64,000 bases of DNA from Rhabdornis inornatus (Eukaryota; Chordata; Aves; Passeriformes; Rhabdornithidae): contig VWZS01000188.1 in NCBI GenBank assembly GCA_013397075.1, positions 24,174 to 88,173 of the forward strand, read 5' to 3'. A model generated the notes under the pieces. It was not told the origin of the DNA, searched no databases, and saw only the letters and a list, made by a program, of their open reading frames with translations. Shown here piece by piece: positions 1-13,330 of this stretch; the stretch's first letter is position 1; every line of letters starts with the position of its first letter. Position numbers and translations under genes: made by a program.

Positions 1-1527
1 TTCATTAGAAAACATTTAATTTTGAGCCATGGATCACAACCTTGGATGTAAGAATCAATTAATAGCTTAAAATAGGTGTAGTGAAAAGCATATGAAATCT
101 TAAGCACCACTATAAAGTCTTGTCTATGAAAATGTTGGAATTGCTGATCTGCTGCTTAATTCAAACTTCACTATGTTGAGAAACCTTTTTGAACAATTTG
201 AACTTTTTTTATTCTAGATAATACTTTCAGAAGTTTTCAGTCTTCTTTCATTTTTAAATCTGCTGCTGAAACACATATATCTCTCTCATCCGTTCTGACT
301 CACCTCTTTGCAATCCCTAATGGCTTCCCCCTGCCTGCCCTTCAGTTATAGACCATTTCTGAAATACTGTATGACAGCACTTTCTTGCACTGTTTCCAAA
401 AAATAAAAATTGGCTGTTTATCTCTCGAAGTCCTGCAAAAGAACTTTCGCTCTTAGCATTTTCATGCGGTAGAGGGCCAAGGTTGGTTTCTCATTCCATA
501 ATACCAGATGGGAAGCAGGGAAAAGTAACACAGACAACTCTTTAACCAAGGGCCCTGATTTGGAAAGCACTAATCTTTGCTTAGGGGACTAAATATTCTG
601 AGTTCCCACAGAAGGCATAATAGGCCAAGCACACTCAGCTGTATCCTCAAAATCAAAAATTTATAATGTATTGGTATTTAGTCTAGACTAGATTTATATA
701 AAAAAAACTCTAATCACCATATGGAAATCAAACCAGCAGGAGGGTGTAGGTGATCCAGCTTGGTGACTTGCAGTAATAATTAAAATTTCTGATTTCTTAC
801 ATGCACAACAACCAGTAGCAGATCTGGTGTATTTTCACTGCTGATTGGAAAGTCTTTTGTAACAATCTTTTCTCTGGGAAGGGAAACAATTGAATTAGTG
901 CAACCAAGTCACCTTTGATCTTCTCAGTGTAAGTTCAACTCAGTGACCTGTGGAAGCCATCACCATTAAGACATTTTCTGTCTCCAATTTATACATTTTT
1001 ACTGTCTTTGGTATGTGATCTTTTAAAATATAGGCATTAGAAATTTCACTGTTGTTGTAACAGTGATATTAGGCAAAGCTGCCTGCCCTTCCCAAATAGT
1101 TTCTTTTAAAAAGCCATGAATGTTGATGTTTATTATTGAGCCACAATAATATTAATTTGAAGAGTATCTATTGAACTGGTTCTTTTCAGCTTTATCTTTT
1201 ATGTGCCATTTGTTGTGCAAGTTTAAAGCGATGCCATCTTTCTGAAAGATCCTCTTGAGAGGAATAATCAGAGATAGCACCCCTGAAGGTACTATTCAAA
1301 ACATGTCCAAAAATATATGTTTTCCTGTTGTTTCTTTTCCAGTTTTTTCCTGCACCCACTCTTTGCCATTGAGCTTTTTAGGATTCCTACATTACCATTT
1401 TGTTGCCCACCTTTTGTCTTCAAAAGGAATTCTGCACTTGGCTGGTGCTAAATCTCACTCTAAGTTCTGGTCTCACTGTATGAACTGTTTGCTCCGGATT
1501 AATCTGGTAGCCCATTTATGACTTTCA
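1..1527. other. Unique AT-rich intergenic or intronic DNA
   Basis: I see no recognisable gene or repeat here. Open frames are short, scattered over both strands, and have no recognisable domain. Base composition is AT-rich with ordinary short A and T runs. A small exon or a conserved non-coding element could be present but cannot be told from sequence alone. Confidence 0.6.
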
Positions 1528-1882
1528 AACACAGAATAATTAAGGCCGGAAAAGCCCTCCCAGCCCATGGAGTCCCAGCTGTGCCCCATCCCCACCTTGT
1601 CCCCAGCCCAGAGCTCTGAGTGCCACCTCCAGCCCTTCCTGGGACACCTCCAGTGATGGGCACTCCAAACCTCCCTGGGCAGTTCCTGCCAATCCCTGCC
1701 CACCCTTTCCATGGGGAAATTCCTGCTGCTGTCCACCCTGAGCATCCCCTGGCCAGCCTGAGGCCGTTCCCTCTCCTCCTGTCCCTGTTCCCTGGAGCAG
1801 AGCCCGACCCCCCCGGCTGTCCCCTCCTGTCAGGGAGTTGTGCAGAGCCACAAGGGCCCCCCTGAGCCTCCTTTTCACTCTT
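1528..1882 (-). repeat. CR1 LINE 3' fragment (same subfamily as the copy at 34.4-35.2 kb)
   Basis: This GC-rich block interrupts AT-rich DNA. Read on the minus strand it begins with a stretch equivalent to 'aggaggctcagg', passes through a 'caactccctgacagg' segment, and ends in 'gggcttttccggccttaatt', a diverged CR1 3' end. It matches the 3' half of the plus-strand copy ending near 35172 almost segment by segment. CR1 elements are avian non-LTR retrotransposons that are usually 5'-truncated on insertion, as here. Open frames of 80-132 codons on both strands are by-products of high GC content, not genes. Confidence 0.85.
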
Positions 1883-3892
1883 CCTGTTCAATTGCACTTT
1901 AATGAACTTAATTTTTTGTAGGCCTATATTAATATCTAATTGTTCATTTACAAGTAATGACTGGTAAAGGAGTTACCTATTCCACTCTTCCCTTGAAATT
2001 TGCCATCACAGTATTACCATAGTCTTTTTGTGGGGAAAACATTTCAGAATGAAACTTCCACTCATTTACCCTCTCTCAGATGTGTCATTAATTGCATGCT
2101 TTTTCTTGTTTCCTCCCAATTAACTTTTTTTCATTAGCAAGTCCTTGACTGAACCATTCAGAGCAGGAGAGATGAAAGAGATGTAAATAATAAGTGATAC
2201 ACACTTACAGAGTGGGTACAGGTGGGCTGTTCTTCGCAGGTTTTTTGTGTTCAGTAATGCTCAAGGCAACTCAACAGCACAGAAAACTGTCAGCTCCCCT
2301 CCTCCGATGCAGTTGTGGTGTCTAACACTGGCAGAGCACAATGTGCAGTATTTTTTCACTAATTTCCCCTCCCTTCAGCCTTAGGCCAGGTCTGTCTAGT
2401 TGCCCGCATGTCTCAGATCATTCTGAAGGAAGTTCTGAATCTGAGCGGAGAGAGGCAAGCTGTGTTTTACTGACAGAGTTAAAGTGATGAAAACAAGCTG
2501 GGTTGGGGAGAAAAGAGAGGACTGTGAAGAGGATGAGTAAAACACTCCTTTAGTGCCTCTTAATCAGTGATCCCCACAGGCTTTGCAGAGGCTCTTGGAG
2601 CTCTGCAGGGAAGGAAATGCTGCTCTCCGGAAAGCTGAGTCACAAAGGGAATGGGAGTAGGGGCTTGCGAGTGAAACTGCAACCAGTGCGTGCCACAGAC
2701 AAAAACAGTGACTCCAATAGCCCAGCGTGCCAGGGCTGCTTCTGCGAGCCTAATCTCTAGTTTCTGAATTCTCTTTTTACATGAAGACCCACTGAGAAAA
2801 CAGAGATGAGAGAGGGAAGCTATGAAAAGGGCATGAAATTAAAGCTAACAGCTCCTCTCGCATGGCACTGGGCTCTTGAAGAAGCAGAGGGCTCTTGCTG
2901 CCTTAGGTTAAGAGTTGAGACAGTGCCTCTCAGGTAATTGCTCCTTTTACATGGATCCAAGGGACAGAGCTGCCTCTTGGCTAAGCCAAGGCGGAGTGTG
3001 TCACTGCTGGGGGCGATTTCATCACCAAACAACAAAGCAGGGACCCCATCAGCATTCCAGCCCTTTCTGTGAGGTGCTGCACAGAGAAGTCCTTTCCTTT
3101 CTGCTTGTTCCTGTAACTCCTGAAGTTCCTAAAAGAGAAAACAGAGTTTCTGCAGTAAAAGCCACAGATCTGAAGTGTTTTGTCTTTGCAAGTTACGTAA
3201 TGATTGGGATAGCCATGTGTAACAATGAAGAAACTGGTACTTGGAGTTGTTCTGCTTCCAGTTTATACAAATACCTTCTTTTTTAGTGCCCTAGTAACAA
3301 TGGAAATTCAGTACTTGTAAAATCTAACATGGTATTTTGAAGAAAATCTTGAAATGCTTTCTCAAAGAAAGATACAGCTGTGCTCAGTGCAAGCATAAAA
3401 TAATACTTTCTTAAATGGGTAGTGAAAAACATTGGTAATAAACCTCCCCACAGACATTGCCTTAAATATAACTGCACATTACTTCAGAAGTAAATATTTT
3501 AAAATAAGATAAAAGTATTAGAAATATTCTTTGATTATCCATACTTAGATCTTCAGCAAAAAGTTATTGATCTTTGATTTTTGTTTGATTGCTGACACAA
3601 CGATTCCTTGCTTTCAAATGTTTTACTGGTACTTGGTCTACAGCTTGCAGTTTAAGCATCTATTAGATATTTTATGTGCATCCCAAATAGCCATAGGTAG
3701 TGCTTAGGCATTTGTTTTCCAAATATACATTTAAGACACAGTATAGTAAGTTCAAAGTGGTATAGTGACCATAAAAGCTGAATTCTAGTCTGAGTGTGCA
3801 GTTGGGTATTTTATGGCTAAAGTTGTTACTTTTTCAAGACTTGAGGTTTATCATTGCATAAGGGAGAAAATAACCTCCCAAACCAATAAAGA

Positions 3893-3990
3893 ACAAAAAA
3901 AACACCTCCCAAACTAACAAACAAACAAAAAACCAACCAAAAACCCCCACAACCAAAATCCACCAAAATCCCAAAAACCAAACCTCAAAA
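3893..3990. repeat. A/C-rich low-complexity stretch
   Basis: About 100 bases are almost entirely A and C on the plus strand, with repeated AAC, AAAC and CCAA units and no fixed period. It looks like a degenerate (AAAC)n-type simple repeat. Confidence 0.8.
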
Positions 3991-4132
3991 AAAACATACA
4001 AATTAATTAAACTAAATTGCTCATTTTAAAGCTATAACTATATTAAAATTGTTTTATATAGGGCAGCACCTGTGAGTTTAAAAGTTATTGGTGCTATATC
4101 TGAAAAATCTTTAAACATACAATCAAACTTAC

Positions 4133-4165
4133 AATAAATAAATAAATACATACATACATACATAC
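4133..4165. repeat. Compound microsatellite (AATA)n-(CATA)n
   Basis: About four AATA units run directly into about five CATA units. This is a compound tetranucleotide array that is likely to be length-polymorphic. Confidence 0.9.
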
Positions 4166-6043
4166 TTTTGAGTTAGTTCATTACTAGGTATTTTTATTTT
4201 AGAATGGAAATCTCCCTGCTGCAATCTTACATGAATACTGGTACAGGGAAATACACCCTTATAAAGTACCTTATGAAGTTTTATTTACAATCTGTTCGAG
4301 CAATATGGAATTTTAGCAAGTACTCTGGACTTGCATTTTTATAATCTAGAGCAAATTCCTTTCATCCAGCTCCTCGGATGAGTGTCCAGATGCCAAACTT
4401 CTGCCATAAACCTGTTTTATACCCTTGTAAAAGCTTTGTAGACCCAGAGAGCTTTTCCTCCCATCACTGTGTTTTCCTGGGGCAGAGAGAGGAAAACTTT
4501 TTCCATTCTTACGTTGTCACACTCAGACAATGAAGACAAATAAAAAGTTGGAGTGATTGAGTATAACCAGTAATAAATACCAGGGTGTTTTATGTGGCTT
4601 TGTATCATTTCTGTACTATCAGTGTACTAAAAATGGTTTATTTCAGGATCAGCTTGCATTAAAACTTCCCAGTTTTATTATGCTGTATTGGTCAGAGATG
4701 TGTCAACACAGGGAACTAAGCTGCTATTTGTAAATCCAGCTGTTCTGGTTTGTAAATGATATAATTAAATCAACTAAAAATTCTTTACTGTAGCACATAC
4801 CATACATAATATCCCTGTTTTTAAATAAGCATAACCACTTCCAGTTTTTACTAAACAAATAGGAGCAGCCTTGAAGTTTATTTACTGAAGGTAATCTAAT
4901 GCTAATCTGTTTTGCTTTGGTTTTATGACCACTTTGGACACTTTGGGGTGTCTTCACTTGCAGGTAAACAAATTGCTCACCTGCTCCTTGTGAGAGAGCT
5001 GCTGGTGTTGCCTGGATACAGCTGGAGCTGTTTGGATGGAGCTGCTGTCAGCTGGGCCAGGGTGTTACATTGATTTATAAATGCATTATCTGGCACAGCA
5101 GCCCAGCCTTTTACATCAGCAAAGCCAATGGAGGGTTATTTAGACAGCTTTGTATGAGATATTTTGGCTTCCCAATGACTTCCATGAAGGTTGGGTGCTA
5201 ACTGTGTTTATTTGCCTTTTAACATTACTGTCCTAGGAGGCATCTTTATCTGCATCATTCACTAATTTAAGTTCTACAAGTAAAAAATGCCAAAGGAACA
5301 GTCAAATCAGATGAGACGTTGGTGTTTTGTAGATACCATTTTTGAAACACTTCAATAAGATTTCCTAGCTTCTTCCATGTAAATACACCAGATTTTCAGT
5401 CTTTCGTGACAACACCCTAAGTGTTTTGGACTTTCCATGCACATTACTATGACAACCTAAATCAGAGTGACTCCAACTGTCTCCATATATAATTTTAATA
5501 CCTGTGTGATAGGTGAAAATTAAAACCTTAAAATAGTTAATTTCACTTCTAGAAAATACACCTGCCAGATGTTTCACAGTCCAACTGCTGCACTTTAATA
5601 AAAAAAAATCTAGAGTGTCACTGTCAGAAGCATCAATGAGTGCCATGCCTGGGTGGACACCTATTTATCACATAAGGTGAACATGATGCAGGACTGAGAA
5701 ATAAATCAGAAGTCCCAGTGACAGGCACAGCAAACCTTGCAGCAGACATATGAGCTGCATTATTTAGTTTTTAGCAGGATGTAATTAACACATAAAAGCC
5801 ACCATTGAAAAGGATTTGTGGGGCTGAGAAGCTGATTTTTATAGATCAGTGTTTCATGATTTGTTCTCTGAAGCATCTGGTCCTCGTCATTGTTTGAGGC
5901 AGGATCTTAGTGATGTCTCAGTCTGCCTTGCTGTATGCCTGAGCATATTAATAATTTACCATCGAATTCCTGAACAGAGCTCAAGTTGCAAACCCTGCAT
6001 TATTTACAGGGCTGCAGCAGGGGCTGACACCAGGGACAAAGTG

Positions 6044-6099
6044 TTGAAGCAGATTTGCAGGTGTCACATTATTGAAGCAGATTTGCAGGTGTCATATTA
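6044..6099. repeat. 28-bp tandem duplication
   Basis: Two adjacent 28-base copies (6044-6071 and 6072-6099) start with TTGAAGCAGATTTGCAGGTG and differ at one position (CACATTA against CATATTA). The duplication is exact enough to be fairly recent. No flanking mobile element was seen. Confidence 0.9.
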
Positions 6100-6354
6100 A
6101 CTACGAGGAATCAGTCAAGGCACCTCTAAGCTGTCTGTTGAGGTAAGAGGTGGTGTGAGGTCTCTGCCTACCCAGCACCAGGTGAGCAATTGGTGAACTG
6201 GGATCGGCTTTTCCCTGGTTTGTACTGGAGAACTGAGATCCTGCAACCAAAACTATCATTTTGCTGTGAGTTTTTCTTGAGTTAAAGAAACTGTTCCATT
6301 AATTCTACAATGAAATGTGGTCTCATAGGGGCAATCCCTGTTAACAAGGACTTT

Positions 6355-6562
6355 CTACTCTGAACGGGTGGTCGAGCATTGGAATGGGCTCGCTGGGGAA
6401 GTGGTGGAGTCACCATCCTTGGAAGTATTCAAAAAATAAGCAGATGTAATACTTCATGACACGGTTTAGTGGGTATGGGGGTGATGGATCAGAGGCTGAA
6501 CTTGAGGAGTTTGGAGAACTTTTCCAACCCGAAAAATTCAATGGTTCTGTGACTCTAGTGTT
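6355..6562 (+). repeat. CR1 LINE 3' fragment, diverged
   Basis: The segment contains the CR1 landmarks in order: a 'gtcgagcattggaatgggct' block, 'gaagtggtggagtcaccat', 'ggaagtattcaaaaaataag', then 'gaacttttccaacccg' and a degenerate octamer tail near 'ggttctgtgactct'. The order gives plus orientation. It is more diverged than the GC-rich copies, so it is probably an older subfamily. Confidence 0.85.
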
Positions 6563-9500
6563 CACTGATGATTCTAGATGTGGCAGCTGGGTGTTTGGAA
6601 TCTTTCTTAAAATATTCTTCATAATGAGGGTGAATGCTAGCAAGGTGAAAAAAATTTCAGCCAAACAGCCTTTCTGCTAGAATCTAGTGAGAGTTTACTG
6701 GAAAAGAGAGGTTGTTAATGCCACTTATTTTATTGAACAGTAGTGACACCTGCTATTTATCAAATGCAGGTATTTTTCCTGACACAGTGTCTAACAAGGC
6801 ACTGCACATTTAGTAAACAGAGATTTTTTGTTTGTTCTCATATTAGGCTGGGGTTTATTTAGTCACTAGAGCTGCCCAGAAAAGACAAGGACTGTTCTGT
6901 GCAGAGCAAGAGAGTTTGATACAAATGCATATTGTGCATGGGTGTTTATTTTAGAATATGACATTTTGCACCAAATTCTCCACTAAAATCTCCCTTAAAA
7001 CCAAGCTGCACTTCAATTCTCAGGAGATATCTGCAGGTGAGTGATTTGAGGTAGGGGCTCTATTTGTGATCTATGCGTTCAATTCATGCCACAGTGGGGC
7101 TCTCAGCTCCCAGCCTGAACATCTAGGTGCTGTTGCAATATAAAAGTAATAAAGATGATAATAAAATTAACAGCTCTAGTTAGCTGTGACAAGCTGAGTG
7201 GTTTTTTTTCACCTCCAGCTGGTAGGAGATACAGTACATTTTTTTTTTCCAGACATATGCTGGTACTTAGGCTTTCCATTACGTAGAGAAATATCCCTGC
7301 ATTTTCTTGCTCACTTTCTCTGTTCATCTGCTTCAGTGACCTAACTGATATGGATCCTCTTAAAGTGGTGAGCTGGCAGTGACAGACACAGGAGGCGAGA
7401 CACATGGATTGGCTTTAATGAGCGATGCCTATATGCTCACATTAGCATCAGTGTTCCTTCCAGACTTACACAAACAGGTATCAAGCTTGAGCTTGCCACT
7501 GGCATTGGAGCTACTCACATGGCTCTGCTTTTTCTGGCTGTATCACGGTGGAAGTATTGAAAATTTTTTGTTCTTGTTTTGTTTTTGGTTTTTTTTTTTT
7601 TCAAATTCTGGATCTTGGATTGAAGCAAAGTACAAATTCCCTAAATTTCTTTCTCTGATGGAAATGTTTGATCTCACTCCTCATGACACACTGCTGCAGC
7701 ACAGCTGCACTGAGTGCTCTGGTTCTGCTGTTCCTGGAGCTGAGAGCCTTTTTTGTCACAGACAAGGTAACTTCTGACTGCCACTGCTGCTGTGTGTCCA
7801 TTTAAAAAGACAGGTATCTCTGCTTGCAAAATTAGAAGTGAAATCTTTGACATTTCAGGAGTTGCTGTATATAGAGACACAAGGAGTGTGTTTTTAGCAT
7901 GCAGACAAGCAGCCATGAGCTCTCTAAAAACAACTCCACAGAGGGGCAAATTGAATCTCCTGAGAGCTGAAGATGGGCTGTGCCAACAGAGGAGAGCAAC
8001 AATTTGTGAGTGAAACAATAAAAGACATGGAATAAGTATAAAATCATAGCTTCTGTTAAACAGACCATATTCTAAAAATTGGCAATAAAGGGACTCAGGT
8101 AAGGGACATGGCATGGGAGCCACCATGCATGTATATTTTATTGAACACCTTTTTCCATCCCTTCATATCAGTATACATGGCTTCTTGTGACATGATGCCC
8201 CAGACTTAGGGAGAAAAAAAGAAAACTTCAAGTTCTATTGAAATTACACTGCCCATTTTACTGGTTGATTTCCAGCTCATATAGTAAAAGAAATTCTAAA
8301 TAATCTTCAGATTTTTATGTCCCACTAATTCTTTATAGGCCATTTTCTTCCCCCCTTTCAGTCATTTATTTTCGAAGCTGAAGATGCTTCATACAACTCA
8401 TCTCTCCTTCCATGAAAGCCATGCTATAGCTCTGATGATTCTTCTTGTCCTTCTTTGGGTCATTTCTAGTTCAACCATATCCTTTTTCCAGGTGACATGA
8501 ATATAATCCACATTTTGTAACGCAGAGTTCTGCAGCTCTGAAGGGGAAGGGAATTTAGATTATTCCCCTTTGTGTTTAATTTTGTCTTCCATTTGCTCAT
8601 GTCATTCTATTTGTACATCCTTTCCCCATGATTCTTTCAAATTATTTTTTTTAATATATTGTTCATTGTTTATATTGTTTATTGTGTCCCCATCATCTGA
8701 AAATCCTATCAGCTCACTCCTCCTTGCCAGGTCATTTCTCAACCTCCATGAAGATTTTCTGGTAATTTTCTTATCTTCAGACATTAGCTTGGTGTGATTT
8801 TCTACATATTAGGACCAAGCTGTTCATAAAAGTAAACCACTAGAATTCCATGGAAAGGGCCCTTGAGATGGTAATTCTAAATAAAACAGAACAACTGCTG
8901 CAGCCAGAAAATTTATAGAGGGAAGGATTTTGATTAAATTGATTGCAAAACAATCAATAAAATAGTCTTCCATTTAGTGAAAATTATAGTTTACCACTGA
9001 GAGGAATGACTTCTTTGGAATTCTCAAAGTTTTCACCTTATACAGAGTAGATGCACTACAAAAAAATGTATAAGTGGGAAACCAAGTAACAGCAAAAAAA
9101 AAGTGAAGAAAATAAGGTGAAGTTAAGAGTGCCAGAGCTACGGTATATTTTTGTACCCCAAGCTTGTAAAGAATGCAACATTTATCATTTGTGATGCCCA
9201 AAGCAAGTTATGGGCAGAAGAAAGCCATAGTAGAGTTTACATCAGTGAGTTTCCCAGACATATAAGAAATTTAAGAAGAAAATCAGTAATTTCTTCCCAT
9301 TTATATCAGCATTTTATGTAACATTTTTCAGCCCACCATGTAGCTATGTAAATCAATATGAAAAAAGAGTCTAAGAATTCAAAGTACTGAAATTCAGGAA
9401 AAAACAGACTATTTTTCAGTTGCAAACTTCAATTCTCAAAAGACTGGAATAAAATTAAAGGAATATAAGGTCAATCACTCAGTACTGTGCAAGATATAAT

Positions 9501-10599
9501 TAAAATCTACCCTACTGCTAACAAAACTATTTTGTTTTCCTTTCACCATCCTAAGAGAAAAAAAAAACAACACAATAAGTTTCTTATCTCCCAGTATTTA
9601 AAGATCTTTTCTGCCTTTTAAAATGAGGATAATTGGAATATAGTTGTTTTGAAATCAGTAATAACTTCTTAAATACTTTAAATATATACTAAAATATATT
9701 TTTGTCTGTTAGAGATTTAATATCTTCAGGGTAAGTAAACCAATATCTAATAATCTCAGAACCATTATAAGTGTAAGCTTCCCATTTTCCGTGATATCTG
9801 TGGTCCCAAACAAGCTGCCTGGGCTGCTGTGTGGGGACCACCGATTTTTATCAGTTTTATCAGAGTGGGCTGATTAAAGCAATGTGTCAAGGAGGGATTC
9901 ACAAGGAGTTTGGCTGCAAGTAATGTGGAGACAGTAAATTCCAGCAGGGATAACAAGGAGCTGGGGACAATATTCTCCTCAGCAGCGTGTTTGTAGCCAG
10001 AACAGGACAGACGTCTGCAGCCCAATTCACTCGGAAATCTCCCTCAGTCTGCAATAAATAGTTAATATATGATTACTTTGCCTCTGGTCTCTCAGCTTGA
10101 ACTGAGTTCCCAAACTGCCTGAGCTGCCTGCATGGTTTTTGTTGTTTGGGGTTTTTTTCCAGCTAATACATCCTTCCCTGAACTCTGTGTGTGCGGGATC
10201 ACCTCATTTCACAGCTGTTAATGACTTGCAAAGCCAGTGCTGCCCTCCTGCTGTGCCACCCCAGCCTCTCCCTTTCTCCTCCAGACATCCCGGACCAACA
10301 GCTTCGAGCCCAGATGTGAGCTCCTGTCATTTGGGATTTTTAGCATCATGTTTGCTTTTCCTGCTTCACACTTAGCTGAGAGGTGTTAATTTATTATTAT
10401 TAATAATAACAATAACAATAATAATAAAAGTACAAAATGAAAGCAAGAGGGAGAAGCCAGCTAAACAGATGAGGGAATTAGAGGCGAGCTGAGCTTGTGC
10501 ATTGAACTGCTGATTGATTCCATGAGCAGCTCTGACTCCAGAGTCAGGTGTTACTAACTGAGCTCTTTTCACGTTATCACCTATACCATCCACCCCTCT
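6563..10599. other. Unique AT-rich DNA with short simple repeats
   Basis: No gene is recognised. Open frames at 7379-7777 (plus, 132 codons) and 7674-8126 (minus, 150 codons) overlap on opposite strands and have no recognisable domain. A poly(T) tract sits near 7585-7600. The moderately GC-rich stretch at 9780-10110 is not a repeat I know and could be a conserved non-coding element, but I cannot support that from one sequence. Confidence 0.5.
10389..10429. repeat. AT-rich trinucleotide microsatellite (ATT/AAT)n
   Basis: TTA units pass into AAT and AAC units over about 40 bases, forming a short imperfect trinucleotide array. Confidence 0.85.
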
Positions 10600-10728
10600 T
10601 GGGACTGAGTTCATCAATATTCCATTACCCGAGGAGGTGGAGGTAGAAGTGAGGAGTTTTCAGTCCTGATGACCTGCTCAGATGAGATCACTGAGACCCT
10701 TCCAACTTGGAACGTCTAGGTTTGATTG
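10600..10728 (+). repeat. Possible old CR1 3' fragment
   Basis: The sequence around 10664-10720 reads like a diverged CR1 terminus, with a 'tgatgacctgctcagatg' block followed by 'gacccttccaacttgg'. The octamer tail is not clear and the upstream part does not align by eye with the better copies in this window. Chance similarity is possible. Confidence 0.4.
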
Positions 10729-12344
10729 TCAACTCTGTTACTTTATAAAAAAATCTCAGAGAATTTTCTCTACCTTATTTAATTCTTTGGAGCCTTGCAG
10801 AGTTCTTTTGAAACTCAGCTCCGTTCACATAACTCATGCAAACACTGGTTGCAAAGCCAGCTAACTGTAGGGATTTTGTAGATTTGGGGTGGACCTTACT
10901 TGATAAACTCTACTTGACTTAGCATAAAAATTTTCACATTGAATCTGATAAATAAAACAGGCAACACCACAGTGTGTAACCCAAATATTTTCACTATTCC
11001 ATAATAAATAGTTTCTCTACAGGGAATATCCCATTATAACCCCTCTGCAGGCAGCTTGAGACTGAAGTATGGGTCCAACAGTAGGAGCATGTGAGTATTT
11101 TTCTAAATCTGTTTATATTTACTAGTAGAAAAACACCACTCTGATATGCTGCAAAGCTTGAACCTTCTGAAATTTAAAAATACTTTATAACATATAAAGT
11201 TACTCCATTTTGACCTGAATCTACAATTAATTTCTTTGAAATCATAGTGGTTTAAAGAACACAAGCCCTTTAAGACTAAGAATTTTGGCATTATACATGA
11301 TTAGAAAAATAATAGAGGTACAAGTCTAAGAAAAAGCAGATTACATAAGAACATCAGTTATATTCTGAATAACTTGTTTTAAATAGGCTTACAAGTGCAT
11401 CTGATTCTGTTTTATGTAAATTAAAGAGTTGAAACTTTCATGTCACCTCTGATGGGAAAGTTCTAACAGCTAAAAATAATTAGTTATATTCTTTCAGTAA
11501 TATAATATAATGTAATATAATGTAATATAATCTCCAATAACTGTAATGATTTTGATGCATTTTTTTTAAATAGGAAATAATGATACCTGAATATTACTTG
11601 AATATTGGTGCTTAAATATTGTAAGTAGTTCTTTTCTCAGGGAATAATCATTGAAAAAACTATTCAGGTTATTTTCTCTGAAAGCTTATAATTAATTTAG
11701 AATGCAGTGATATGTAAGATTTGCAAGTGGTTTCCTTCAGATTGAATTATCTGATGTTCTAAACTTCTATCAAGGCAAGCTTCCTGTAGGAATAGGTGAT
11801 GAATGATACTGCTAGATTTGTACAATACATACCTTTACATTCTAGCTTTAACAACATTGCAGAACTAATTTAAAATTAAACTTTCCCTCCAATTTATGGT
11901 AGAGATAAAAAGTTTCACATGAAGCTGGTCTTCAGTAGAGGGTTCAAGAACTTCACTTCTGATTTGGGTTAAAAAATGAGATCTAAAATCAGGTGTGATT
12001 CGAGTGGTTTGAGGCTTCTTTTACAAATCCGTGGTGCTGAGCAGGTTCACCTCAGAAGTGTGGCAAGGGCTTTGCACACATTGTCTGACAGAAATATTAG
12101 CACCTAAGGACACTGAAGCGACTGAGTGCCTGAGTTCAGTGGGTGCTGAGCAAACTTTGCATGAGAACACCCCTATGGGTTAGCTGGCTCTCCTTTTGCA
12201 TTATTCGGTGGTGTACTTGAAACAGCAGGAATCTGGATGTGAGAGAGACATGGAATTCCTGGTGAAACCTTCATATCAAGGCATTCAGTATTGACTCTAC
12301 ATTTGAAATAATAGAACTTACCAATAGGAGAATAATCTAAAGAA
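10729..12344. other. Unique, very AT-rich DNA
   Basis: No gene is recognised. Open frames do not exceed about 62 codons. A 10-base tandem repeat at 11499-11531 is listed separately. Confidence 0.6.
11499..11531. repeat. Short tandem repeat, unit TGTAATATAA
   Basis: Three adjacent 10-base units (TATAATATAA, TGTAATATAA, TGTAATATAA) form a small AT-rich array inside AT-rich DNA. Confidence 0.85.
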
Positions 12345-12482
12345 TTACAGAATCATTAATATTGGAAAAGAACTCCAAGGCCATTGAGTCCAGACTGTGA
12401 CTGATCCCCACCTTTTCACCCAGTCCAGAGCACTGAGCGCCATGTCCTGTCTTCCTTGGACATCTCCAGGGCTGAGGACAAA
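12345..12482 (-). repeat. CR1 LINE 3' end, short fragment
   Basis: The plus strand begins 'acagaatcattaatattgg' and continues through 'aactccaaggccattgagtc', the reverse complement of a CR1 3' terminus. Only about 140 bases remain, so this is a strongly 5'-truncated minus-strand copy. Confidence 0.8.
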
Positions 12483-13104
12483 GGAAGTTGTAGAATAAAT
12501 GTAGGAAATTGTTCAAGTCACAGACATAGTAACAGTTCTCCTGACTTCAATAGAACAGCCCACGTATTGACATTTAATACCAACTGTATTTTTCCTTTTT
12601 TTATTTTTATTTTCTCTACTATTTTGGCTGAAACACTACAGTGGGCTACAACGTGCACGGGTAAAGCCAGGCTGTTGTTTTATTCCAGTAAATACACCCC
12701 TTGTACTCTTTGGGGCATGCTGGTTTTAAAGAACATCCTCACCTTTGGGAAGGAAAGCAGTGAGCCAGGACCCTTAAGAGCTGAGGTTTGTTTCTATTTG
12801 TGCTTAGATTTCTCAAGTGTTTGATGAAAATCACTGCTTCTCTCTGACTCAGCTTCACCAGCAATAAAATTGTGATTCTGGTATTTGTATTCTTTGGAGT
12901 GCTTGGAGAGCTGCTGATGAAATGAACTATGAAGAGATGCACGTTAGTGTCACCATTCTGTTCCTGTTGAGAAATATTCCCCGATGTTTGCAACCCCAGC
13001 TTTATAGCCAAACTGAACAGGTTGTTGATTGGTTCTGGTGGTTTGGAGTTTTTGTTTTTTATGAGATATTCTCCATGCATCACAGCATTTATCACCTTGC
13101 GGCA
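12483..13104. other. Unique DNA between CR1 copies
   Basis: I see no gene or repeat. The open frame at 12456-12824 (plus, 122 codons) starts inside the preceding CR1 fragment and has no recognisable domain. Confidence 0.5.
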
Positions 13105-13330
13105 AGCATCAGGAAAAATTTCCTCCCTGGGAGGGTGGGCAGGCCCTGGCACAGGGTGCCCAGAGCAGCTGTGGCTGCCCTGGATCCCTGGCAGTGCACA
13201 AGGCCAGGCTGGACATTGGGGCTTGGAGCAGCCTGGGACAGTGGGAGGTGTCCCTGCCCATGGCAGGGGTGGCACTGGGTGGGCTTCAAGGTCCCTTCCA
13301 ACCCAAACCAGTCTGGGATTCTATAAAATA
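13105..13330 (+). repeat. CR1 LINE 3' end (young GC-rich subfamily)
   Basis: The segment runs from 'gggagggtgggcaggccctg' through 'ccagagcagctgtggctgcc', 'ggacattggggcttggagca' and 'ccttccaacccaaaccagtc' to an octamer tail at 'tgggattctataaa'. About 225 bases survive. The copy is 5'-truncated relative to those at 15.2 and 26.3 kb but shares their 3' portion. Open frames of 100-178 codons crossing it on both strands are repeat artefacts. Confidence 0.92.

Larger units (their letters stand above)
1883..6043. other. Unique AT-rich DNA with simple repeats
   Basis: No gene is recognised. The interval holds an A/C-rich low-complexity stretch and an AATA/CATA microsatellite, listed separately. Scattered open frames (for example 2915-3286 plus, 123 codons) have no recognisable domain and no codon pattern that separates them from background. 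The stretch at 2440-2720 is somewhat richer in G and C than its surroundings but is not recognised. Confidence 0.55.

Noticed and set aside
7379..8126. Overlapping 132- and 150-codon frames on opposite strands
   Set aside because: There is no recognisable domain, and a poly(T) tract inside the plus-strand frame gives a Phe run. No gene context.
9775..10030. Possible conserved non-coding element
   Set aside because: Composition alone suggested it. Conservation cannot be judged from one sequence.
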